Origin: Chrysomallon squamiferum
Lineage: Eukaryota; Mollusca; Gastropoda; Neomphalida; Peltospiridae
NCBI GenBank assembly: GCA_012295275.1
Contig: CM022671.1
Span: 35,513,683-35,577,682, forward strand
DNA: 64,000 nucleotides
Direction: 5' to 3'
The first letter of the stretch is position 1; each line of letters starts with the position of its first letter. Under the pieces are notes generated by a model. The model saw nothing but the letters and a program-made list of their open reading frames with translations. It was not told where the DNA came from and made no database searches. The position numbers and the translations under genes are program-made. This document shows positions 50,211-61,208 of the stretch, piece by piece.

Positions 50211-53200
50211 ATGGATGCTGCACTCGATGACAACCCACGTGTGATGTGGGAACCGAACAAAAACAGACGTACAAAAATGGATAGACTAAAAGAAAGAATA
50301 AACGAGCAGTTTGGTGTGAAATTGGGTAAGACCACTTTCTGTCAATGTGTCATTTTCACAAGTTTCAGTTTAACTTTCAGCTTGTTTATTATAAATTGAC
50401 AGCTGTCACAACTTTAAGCAGCGTATGTGAGAGATATAGGAAATATAAAATAAAAAAAATAAATAAATAAAAATAAAACATAAAATAAAATAAAAAAAAT
50501 AAAAATCATATTGAATGCTTATTTTCAAGACAGAGCGACGAACTCCATAGAAGTTTACATAATTCTGAATGTTATGTTCTAAATATATCTTAATAATATA
50601 ATTCTTAATATATGAAATATAATTTACTATGTTCAGTAAATATAAAATGAAATCAAAACTTATACATTTGTTTATTCAGTTGTATGGTATAAAGATGGTA
50701 TTTGTATATAAGTATGAATATATATTATGTCACCAATCCTCAGTTAAACTTCCTTTTTGAAATCTTTAAAACAACCAGGTAATGTCACTACTTACCTTTT
50801 ATGTAAGTGCATCATTCTCGTATGTTTTAAATACTGAATAAGAAAATGACAAGAACATAATAATTTCAGAAATATAGCCTTCTAAATTACAGCTAAGGTG
50901 AGCAAGTTGTATAGGTGGGAGAAACATTTGTGAAAGTTTTGGGACATACATGTCAGTTGAAGAAGAAAATAATAAAGTAATAAGAATCTTTTGAGTTAAA
51001 CAATTATATAACATATAATACATAAAGTGGCATAAGGGCTTATCTAAAAACAATGTACAATTATGTAATATATTGTAAAATATTTTATTCATTTAATATT
51101 TAATACTTTTCAGTTATTAAGTTTTAAAATATTCCTTTGATTTCAGAAACATATCGACAGTTCCATCGATGGTCATGTGATCACTATGCAGATTTTTGGG
51201 AGCAGACATGGAAATTCACAAAAATTGTCCATTCTAAGACATATGATGAAGTGAGTAATTCATTCATTTATACTGCAATATCAACTTCTCATATTCATCA
51301 TTTTCATCCCTTTACAGAACATCTGATATTTTTCCATTCCAATAAAAACCAATGGTCACGTCTTGTCAAAACCAATTTTTGTTAATAAAATTCTATAACA
51401 AAAAACCCTTTCTACTGATAATTTTGTGTCTCACACATTTTCTCAAAGATGCAACAAATATTTTTGTTTCCTTTTATATATTAATACTTGATGATTTCTA
51501 TAACCTGCATTCACATAATTCATTCTGTACAAACATATACATTTTTCAGGTGATTGATAAAACCAAAAGTATTGCTGACATACCTGAGTGGTTTCATGGG
51601 GCAAGACTTAATTTTGCTGAAAATCTTTTACGATACAGAGATGATAGGACAGCTATTTATGCAACAGGTAAAATTTGTATATCTACATACTCTTTCCTTT
51701 TGTTTTATTATATATTTATACTAACTTTTATTTTGTCTGAGTTTTGAATTTTGTAAAGATTAATAACAATTTACATATCATAAGAGATCATGTTTATACA
51801 AGCATTAATAAATATTTAATAATTAGTAGTATATACATGATAATGGGTTTACTAATGTTTAACTTAAGGCATTAACATGGGTTTAAATTTTGTTATACCA
51901 AATCTTCAGGTTAAATATATCTTAAATTATTTTGTTGCAAAAGTTTTAATTTCCTGAAGCTGATTTGATCATGTTTCTCATTTTAGTTTCTTGCAATCAA
52001 CTGTTCAGATATCAACTTGTTATTAAACATCAATGATTAAGATTAGTCAGCATCATTTATAAAAATTATGAAAATAAAGTATTCCTTTATGTTTGACATC
52101 TAATAATCTTCAATAACAAAATGTTCATTCTTTTGTTTTTCCACACATATATGCACAGTAAGGAAGTTAATAATATTTCTGTGTTTATGAACATTTTAGC
52201 AGTTAATAATATACTGGTGTTTATTTGTAGGAGAAGGAAGGTCAGAGATCAAGAAGAAGACTTTCTCCGAGTTGTACAAGTCTGTTGCTAGGTATGCATC
52301 AGCCATGAAGAAAATGGGAATTGAGAAGGGGGACAGAGTTGTAGGTAAGTCTTACACAACTAATTTTTCTTCATTATTGAAACCAGTAGTAAAAGGATTG
52401 ATAAACTTGTTTCATCAAGGACTGATCTATTTTGTTGAAATATTTTCTCATTTTGCAGAACCAGTAAAGTTCTGTATTAAAGGTTTTAATGAACACTGCA
52501 TTATTAGTAAGAAATTTTATAGAATTGCTTATATTTGCCATAAAAAGTAAATCATCTTGTTTTTTCTTGTGATTTTTTTTTTTTTTTTAGTATTATTGAA
52601 AGAGACCTTATTTTGCATAAACAGTTATCTCAATGTTCATGTACCAACAAAATAAAATCATGATCTGTGTCCCTGATTAATGAGCTGGTTATCCTTCATT
52701 GAGGACGGGAAAAAAAGTTGTCTTTGGCACAGAATTCTTAAAAGGGACCTATTTCAAACTAGTATAGTTATAAACAAATTTTTTATTATGGATGAATAAA
52801 TTTACATAATCAGTGTATTTAGTATGTAAATTAACAATAACAATACAATCACTTGAATTTCAAAATTCACTTTTTTAGGAAGCTATTCTAGTTTATAATA
52901 ATTGAAGAATCACTTAAACTTTTGCATTAATTATATTTAAATATATTTAATGGATATTTATATGGTAGCATCTGCTCTTTATACAGTGTTATTCTGACAA
53001 TTGTGAGAACATAAATTAGACACCATCTGTGTTTGTTACATAAAAACCTGGCCAAGACTGAAACTAAATCTTCACTGTATTGTTGAAGTAGAAACACAGC
53101 CTGTACATAATGTGCTTGTCATTTCCAATTAGTCTAATTGTTTTGGCATTTTACGCTGTTACATTCATGTCCTTTCCAAAATCCTTTTTGTGAATATGCA

Positions 53201-53317
53201 TGGCAAACATATACAATATCCATTTAACTGCTATTATTTTGCTGAATAGTAGATTTTATCTTTCAATGCCAGTATTATTATGATGGATGTGACATAAATG
53301 ACAGTCTGTAGAGATAA

Positions 53318-53359
<42 letters not shown>

Positions 53360-55554
53360 TTTTCTATACCATAATATATGCTAAGCTGAAGTGAAAAAAT
53401 CTATTTCTAAAACATGCATTATTATCAGGATTTAAAAATAAGGTGACCAGGATATATGTGTTACAGGTTTAAAAAAAAAAATATGATAATAACTAATTAA
53501 ATAAAACATTAAACAATTTTCTATTTTTTATTGTTTTTTAAATATTTCTTTTCTTTTTTTTTTCTTCTACAAAATATTAATCTATTTACCCTAATGTTAA
53601 CCACATAGGAATCTATAGCAATCATCTTTTAAAATCTGTTTAAAATTCTATTAAATATTTTACAAGCTTATAAAAATATTTAATACTGGTTATTGATGTA
53701 AAGAAGAATATTTGAAGTGTTTTTGATATAATCAGCATGATACAAAGATACACATAAAAAAAGAAGATGACTTAGTGATAAGTTGTAGATGAGATGTGTG
53801 TGTAGATAAATCAGTTGTCTTACTGATGTCTGTGTGAGATGAGATATGTGTAAGTGTCTATGATGATAAAATGAACAGAAACACACACACTATAGATATA
53901 TAAATTATGTACAATAAAACACTGAAAGATGTTTAACTATCTTTGATGTAATGTTCAGCCAGATGTGATGCATGGCTATATATGAACAGTAAGACATCTT
54001 TACCATATTTTAAACAGTCTAACTGGAAAAAAGTGAGGTCCCAACAGCATTAAATTTAAAACTGAAGTTTTTGCACATTTGTGTTACAATCTGTCACGGT
54101 AAAATAGAGATACTGTGAGATACTGTTTGTATATGACAGGGTATATTTCCAACTGTGTGGAGGCTGTAGAAGCTATGTTGGCAGCAGCCAGTATTGGTGC
54201 CATATGGAGCTCAACCTCTCCCGACTTTGGAGTAGTGGTAATACAAATACACCAACATTAAAATACATTTTTAAAAATACAGTTTCTTACTTTTTAAAAT
54301 TACAGTTCTGATATTCATACAACAGCTGCAGAAACATTTGTGAAGATTATATATAATTGTTTTAATAAATAGGTTCATGTATTAAGACTGTACGAACCAA
54401 TCTAATAAGCATGAGTTGGAACCAGACTTTGTCAAAACAGCAGAAGCTGTTGTTTTTAAATGTTGTTGTTACTTTTAAATACAGACTGGAGATACTTTAA
54501 ACATAGTTACCATCTCTGAATATATAAGTATTAACCGTTAAAATAAATTGACATTTTTATATCCCAGTTATTTTCTGGAGGTTTTTTTTTTTCTGTATTA
54601 AGGGTGTGTTAGAAAGATTCACACAGATTCGACCGAAGTTGATTTTCAGTGTGAATGCAGTCCACTACAATGGAAAAATTCACAACCACATGGAGAAACT
54701 TGTTAAAGTTGTTCGAGGTATGTTTATTTATTATTGTTGTTGTTGTTGTTGTTATTATTTTGTTTTTGTTACTTTTTTGATATGTGTTCAGTACATATTA
54801 AAATATGTGAATTATAGATCAAATTCAACTTATATTATTTATCTATTATAACATATAAAAATACGTACACTCATCTTATTGTAACACTTATATTGGAATT
54901 ACAGGTTTACCAGATTTACAGAAATGTGTTGTGATTCCATTTGTTGAAGAAACCCCATTTGATCTTCCTGAAATATCTAACAGGTAACAATCTATTTATT
55001 GTCATTATTTGTTTTGTACAATAATCCAACAAAGACTGAGTATACTTTCTTTTCCATTTTTATTTTTATATGTGTGTATTATCATGCTGAGAAAATAAAG
55101 AGAAATTGTGATTTAACAGATCTACACTTTCAAGTCATGTCAACAGTCATAACAATTAATACATTTTTTTTCCTCTGCATACTTTCTTAGCCAAACAGTA
55201 TATTATGAGTTGAGGAATAGAGCATATCTTTCTGCTTTTTTTTTCTTTCTACTTTTTCAGACAGTTAAAAGCATGTATCATTTGTGTGTATGTATAAACT
55301 CAGGCATATATTTTTCTTATATAAATAAATATATATAAATACAAAACAAATGTGAATAAAATTGTATATTTTCTGTAAATGACTGTTTTAGTTGTACACT
55401 GGAAGAATTTCTGAAAGGGAATGACGATGTTACTGAAATTGAGTTTGAACAAGTTCCATTTAACCATCCACTTTACATCATGTACTCGTCAGGCACAACT
55501 GGGGTACCCAAGTGTATGGTACATTCTGTTGGAGTAAGTATCATGTACTTCAGG

Positions 55555-55617
<63 letters not shown>

Positions 55618-58600
55618 TGTGTGTGGAAATGAGATCATCTATTGTGCATCCATGCATTGGAATTTGTGTCTAAAAATATAAATGAATTATAGAATGTCAA
55701 GTATTAGAAAAGTTTTGTTTCATTATCTTAATTTCTCTTTCTGTTTTTATTTCTCAGGGGACACTTTTGAAACATCAAGAGGAACATGTTATTCAGGGAG
55801 ATATGGACAGAGATGATATTATGTTGTATTACACAACAGTAAGTTATGTTTTTTTGTAGTATTTTTACACACATATATATTTGGATACTTACTAACTATA
55901 TATAGAACATGCACATTATTGCTGGCATGTTTAAATATGTGTATGAGTAAATTATATCACATGATGATAATTGAATATTATTACTAATGCTAAACCTGAC
56001 AAGTAGAGTTATTCCAAGAGTTTATATTTAATTTTTTGACATGTCTGCAATAAGAAAGAAAGCAAATCTAATTAATAAACGTTTTATATGGATAGTAATT
56101 ATTACATAGTTAGTTTAAAACAGATGTTAAATTGGAGCACACATGTAATTTTTTTCTTTAAGAAATTATTTACATGTATTAAAGCTGAAGCCTTTACTAA
56201 AAGACAGTATATTATGTATATTATTTGTGTCATTTAAAAATTACATATTTTGTGTATTTTGATATTTATGTAAGAATTTAAGAGAGATGTTTATGTAGAC
56301 AGGCTAGACCTTATTTTGTGTGTTTTTGTTAGAATTTAAAAATGACATATTTTGTGTACTTTGATATTTATGTAAGAATTTAAAAGAGAAATGTTTATGT
56401 AGAGGATCTGGACCATATTTTGTGTGTTTTTGTCAGAATTTAAAAATGACATATTTTAGTATTCATGTAAAGATTTAAAAGAGAAATGTTTATGCAGACA
56501 GGCTGGATGATGTGGAACTGGCTGGTTTCTGTTCTAGCAGTGGGTGCTGCCATTGTTCTCTATGATGGGTCACCACTGGTACCTCACCCTTTTGTCTTGT
56601 GGGATCTTATTGACAAAATTGGGTTAGTAATGTTATATACTAAAACTAAAACAACTATTATTTCAAGTATAGGAAAATAAAAACTGAATGTATGTTAAAA
56701 GATTATATTTGTTCTGCCATTAATAATAATTAAAACATATATATATATTTTTAAAGAAGTCAGTGTAATAAAATCCAATAAATATTTCTTTTATTCTTTT
56801 TAAAAAAAAATTATCTAACAATTTTAACATATTTTATTATATAAAAACTAAAATAAAATCCAATAAATTTTTCTTTTATTCTTTTTAAAAAAAAAATTAT
56901 CTAACAATTTTAACATATTTTATTATATAAAAACAAAAATTATTTTCAGTCCTGTTATCTGACTTTTTGTTTTTGGATATAAATACATTTTTATATGAAT
57001 TGTGTTTAAATTTATCTTTTCTAGCCACAAATATTTCTTTTTCCTGAATCCATGATATCTAAAACAAACTTAGAATATTGATTTTTTATTTATTTATATT
57101 TTTTTGTTCATTATTTAAAAAAGAATAACTGTATTAGGAACTGGAGCAAAGTGGCTGGCAGTGTTGGAGGACAAGGGTGTAAAACCAGGTAAATAAATAA
57201 ATAAATACAAATTCATCATTTTTACTGCCACCTTTATGCTGCAATTTTCTTTTTTCTGCTTGTAGTAATATTTTTTTGCAAAATAAGTGACTGTTAATAT
57301 AATTATTTTAATAAAATTCCTTAATAACAGTCTGTGCTGATACAATTATTTTAATAAAATTCCTTAATTATTGTATGTGTTGACACTGCTTTTTTAATAA
57401 AATTCAATTACAACTGTCTCTGTTAATATAATTATTTTAATAAAATTCCTTATTACTTCATTTCAGCTCAGACTCACAAATTGGATTCACTAAAAGCAAT
57501 ATTGTCAACAGGTTCTCCACTGAAACCTGTCTCGTACGATTATGTTTATCGTGACATAAAAAAAGATGTGCTGCTTTCATCCATAACAGGTAGATATCTT
57601 TATTTATTCATATCAATAACACTTTGTCATTTACTAATTTAGAAGCATCAAAGGTTAAAAATTAATGAAGATATTTAAACTGTCACATTTGTTCCATCAT
57701 TAAAATTGTATTGTACATTTGTAAGAAAGTGTTTCTTTTTTTTGATTTTTTTATTAATTTCTCAGTAACACGAATTTTATTGTAATTATTTTAATTATTA
57801 AAAACAAGAATAGCCATTAAAAAAACCTAATAATAAGAATGAATGTTTTCCTTTGCATTTTATGTCATTTTAAAAGCACAATAAAAATGATAATTGCAGT
57901 CCAATAATTTATATTACATTACTAATAATAGCAATTTTATTTATAAGATTATTGTTTTTGTTAATATTTAATGTTTCTACCACCAATACCACAGCTGTTA
58001 CTTATAATTAACACTAGTGTGTATCTAAACTGTAATTTATTAAATTTATAACTATGTTTTAATGTCTAGGTGGTACTGATATAATTGCGTGTTTCATGGG
58101 ACAGAACTGGACAGTTCCGGTGTATCGCAGTGAAATTCAGTGCTGTGTTCTGGGCTGTAACATGGAATCCTGGAATGAAGAAGGTAAAGTAGACATAAAA
58201 ACATGAGAAAAAACAGCTAGCACAGGTGCCTTCTCAGTAGACAGGGATTGTACCAGTCAGTGCTTTAATTTGAAACATCTGAAAGTGGAAATAGTAAAAC
58301 CGTGTTTCACTGTAATGAATAATAATACATTTTGTAACTGTTAAAAATTGTCTTTGCTTGATTAGAAAAGTTATTGTAATTGATGTTTTCATTTATTAAA
58401 TACACATGTAGATTTTGTAACTGTTACAAATTGTGTATGCTAGAACAGAAAGTTATTGGAATTGATGTTTTTATTAAGTACACATGTAGTAAATGTAACT
58501 GTTGTTACAGGGAAGCCAGTTTACAACACAAATGGAGAAATGGTTTGTCTCACTCCTTTCCCCTCAATGCCAGTTTTCTTCTGGGACGACCCTGACAGAA

Positions 58601-58649
58601 TGAAATACAAAAAAGCTTATTTCAGCAAATATCCAGGTGACTGTTAGTA

Positions 58650-58693
<44 letters not shown>

Positions 58694-60662
58694 ATGTGTG
58701 TATATGTAACACTACATGTAAAATAAATATAATATCACTGCACTGTGTGAAAGTGATTGTGAAGAATAAAAGAATAACATTTCAATTTTTTGTTATGTTT
58801 TGTTTTATTTTTATTTGTTTTTCCTTTGAAATTTCATCGTTTTAATGCACACTGTATAATGTTTCAGGTGTCTGGGCACATGGTGATTTCTGCATTATCA
58901 ACGAGAAAACTGGTGGTATAATAATGCTTGGTCGAAGGTAAATTTTACACAATCTGTTTCTTAGCCGCCTCTAAAATATTGTTGTAGAATAGGCTAGAAT
59001 TCAGTTTTATGTACTAGTTTATCATTTTCAGCATAATTGTTTCAGTCACAGATAATAGATATAAATTAATTAAAGAATAAAGACGCAGTAGATTTTTGAA
59101 GGTGCTTGTGTTATCATCAGTTTTGTTAATAAAAGTACAGACTGAAAAACTGAGATTGTATCAGATTTAATTTAAATTTATTTACATTTTGATAAACAAT
59201 ATTTGCATTTTATTTTGTAAATATTTATTTTTAGTATATTGTTTGAAAAATATCAATATTTTTTTGGCATGTTATGTAAACATTTGTTTTATATCTGTAT
59301 TTAATTGACAGTAATTTATGAATAAAAATATATAGGTTATTAAAAAAAAATGTGATTTAAAGTGATCTCAGTTTGCATTCATTTTATGTTTAATATATTA
59401 TGTTTGGGTTTTTGAGTGTTTATGTTTTTATTTGTTTATTATGGGGTTGTTGTTGTTTTTGGGTGTGTATATTTATCTGAAATGTCAAAAGTGTTATCTG
59501 TTTATATTTAAAAACCTTGTGTAATTTAAAAATGAGCTCCAATCAAAAGACAAATATTTACACCTTTCTAGAAATGTAAACATTTTACATTTATGAATAA
59601 TTCCATTATTATGATAATTTGTTGACAGGGTGTAAATACATTACATATTTTTCTTGTAGCATATATATATATTTGAATAACTGGTAATACATGATAGCAG
59701 AATTCAGTTTTTACATACTGATTTTTGCAACATTTTTTCTTGTTTGTTTTGTTGTTGTTTTATTTTTTATTTTTTATTTATATATTTATTTTTTATTTTT
59801 TTATTTATTTATTTATTTTATTATTATAATGTTATTTATCTCTTACTATGTATGCATTTTGAATACAGTAGTTACTTATTTACCTATTTGGAAACTTATT
59901 TCCTTAATTTTGTTATATAAACTGTGAAACAAAGACACTTTTGAAATTGTCCAAAATCTTTCAAAAATTATTTCAAAAATAAAAAGAACAGAAAAAAAAA
60001 ATAAAAAATAACCTCACATTTTATTTTTTTCTAAGATAAATTTTAACTACCATAAAGCTTATGACAGTAATTCTAGAAAAGGTTTAAAACTGTCAAAAAC
60101 AATTAGATATTTTATTAATTGTAACTAAGTAATTTCATAAATTTTTACCTTTTTAGTGATGGTACACTGAATCCTAATGGTGTAAGGTTTGGAAGTGCTG
60201 AAATTTATAACATTGGTGAGATGTTTTTAATATTCATTTAATACTTGATGTACATATAGATTAATAAGATTATCCAAACAAACAAAACAAATCAGTTGAT
60301 GCATAGATGGGTATCTTCATGTGTGCATATTGAGAAAGAAATACGTGGTTTTATTAATTGTAACAGTTGAGGCATTCAAGGAAATTCAGGACAGCGTGTG
60401 TGTAGCTCAGCGTAGTTCAGACAACATGGAGGAGAGAGTGGTTCTGTTTGTTCGGATGGCGCCAGGCAGTGAGTTCAGCAAGGATCTTGTGTCAAGTCTG
60501 AGAGCTAGCATACGAATGAGTCTGTCTGCCAGACATGTACCAGCAATCATTCTGCCCATCAGCGATATTCCAGTGAGTATAGATATAAATATATATAAAT
60601 AAAGTAGGTATAGACATAGATATACATAGAGATATACATTGATACATAGGCATAGATATACA

Positions 60663-60695
<33 letters not shown>

Positions 60696-61208
60696 ATGTA
60701 TGTATATGTATGTATATATACACATACATCAATACATACATACATTCAGACACACACACACACAAGTATATATACTAAATAATTTTGACATTGAAAGATA
60801 ATTGAAGAAAACAAATTTCAACAGCACCTCAAATTATTTTAATAATAATGGTGACAGGAAGCCTAAATTCTTGACTCATATTTACTAAATAGCAGCAAAT
60901 AGTCATTCAAGTGCACCTTCCCATTAGCTGGAAAATAAGTTTTGTGTGTGTGACACTGGCTTATCTGAGTCTTAGCTCAGTGAGGTGTGTAACTCTGTAG
61001 AGTGAAATTTTATCACAATAATAAATGGATGTTACACTGGACTAAACAGTGTCTGGTGATTTCATTTCAGCACACAATCAGTGGGAAGAAAGTGGAGATA
61101 GCTGTCAAGATGGCAGTAGCAGGGAGAGACGTGCCACAGAGAGGGGCTTTGATAAACCCAGAGTCGATCGACCTCTACTACAACATTGAGCAGCTGAAAG
61201 GTTACTGA
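50211..61208 (+). CDS. AACS: Acetoacetyl-CoA synthetase
   Basis: Eighteen exons in consistent phase give 663 aa (human 672): 50211-50325, 51147-51250, 51550-51667, 52231-52344, 54140-54237, 54603-54717, 54905-54983, 55392-55533, 55758-55838, 56498-56622, 57124-57188, 57467-57589, 58070-58183, 58511-58636, 58868-58937, 60157-60215, 60367-60572, 61071-61208. It joins acetoacetate to CoA using ATP (releasing AMP and PPi) in the cytosol, feeding ketone bodies into sterol and fatty-acid synthesis. An N-terminal ACAS_N-type segment ([16 protein letters not shown]) precedes the AMP-binding core: P-loop [15 protein letters not shown] (about 279-293), GWMMWNW (about 324-330), GGTDI (about 427), HGDF...[21 protein letters not shown]. 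The C-terminal lid has [10 protein letters not shown], including the catalytic-lysine position (about 624-625). Tandem repeats end at the acceptors of exons 10, 12 and 14. Confidence 0.97.
53321..53354. repeat. TA microsatellite in AACS intron 4
   Basis: About 16 TA units. Confidence 0.95.
55557..55625. repeat. GT/GTGC microsatellite in AACS intron 8
   Basis: GT units, then about eight GTGC units, starting about 24 nt after the exon-8 donor. Confidence 0.96.
56221..56497 (+). repeat. Tandem repeat of about 95-104 bp ending at the AACS exon-10 acceptor
   Basis: Three diverged copies contain catattttgtgt, atttatgtaagaattta and gagaaatgtttatgtag. Each ends in an AG at the equivalent place: 56297-56298, 56401-56402 and the real acceptor 56496-56497. 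The first copy even repeats the exon start (tagacaggct against cagACAGGCT). Confidence 0.88.
56767..56936. repeat. Two-copy 85-bp tandem duplication in AACS intron 10
   Basis: aataaaatccaataaat begins at 56767 and again at 56852. The two copies are almost identical over 85 bp, which suggests a recent duplication. Confidence 0.93.
57301..57466 (+). repeat. Four-copy repeat of about 43 bp ending at the AACS exon-12 acceptor
   Basis: aattattttaataaaattcc starts at 57301, 57344 and 57430, with a diverged copy near 57388. The last copy ends in attacttcatttcag, the acceptor. Confidence 0.88.
58331..58510 (+). repeat. Repeat of about 80 bp ending at the AACS exon-14 acceptor
   Basis: Two and a fraction copies: tttgtaactgtta at 58331 and 58414, then aaatgtaactgttgttacag (58491-58510), whose last bases are the acceptor. 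attgatgttttnatt and acacatgtag recur between them. Confidence 0.85.
58651..58692. repeat. GT microsatellite in AACS intron 14
   Basis: About 20 GT units starting about 15 nt after the exon-14 donor. Confidence 0.97.
60595..60765. repeat. TATG/ACAT microsatellite with inverted halves in AACS intron 17
   Basis: GATA/TACA repeats, then TG and TATG, then ATACA and CACA repeats. The TATG and ACATA halves are complementary and could fold into a hairpin in the RNA. Confidence 0.9.
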
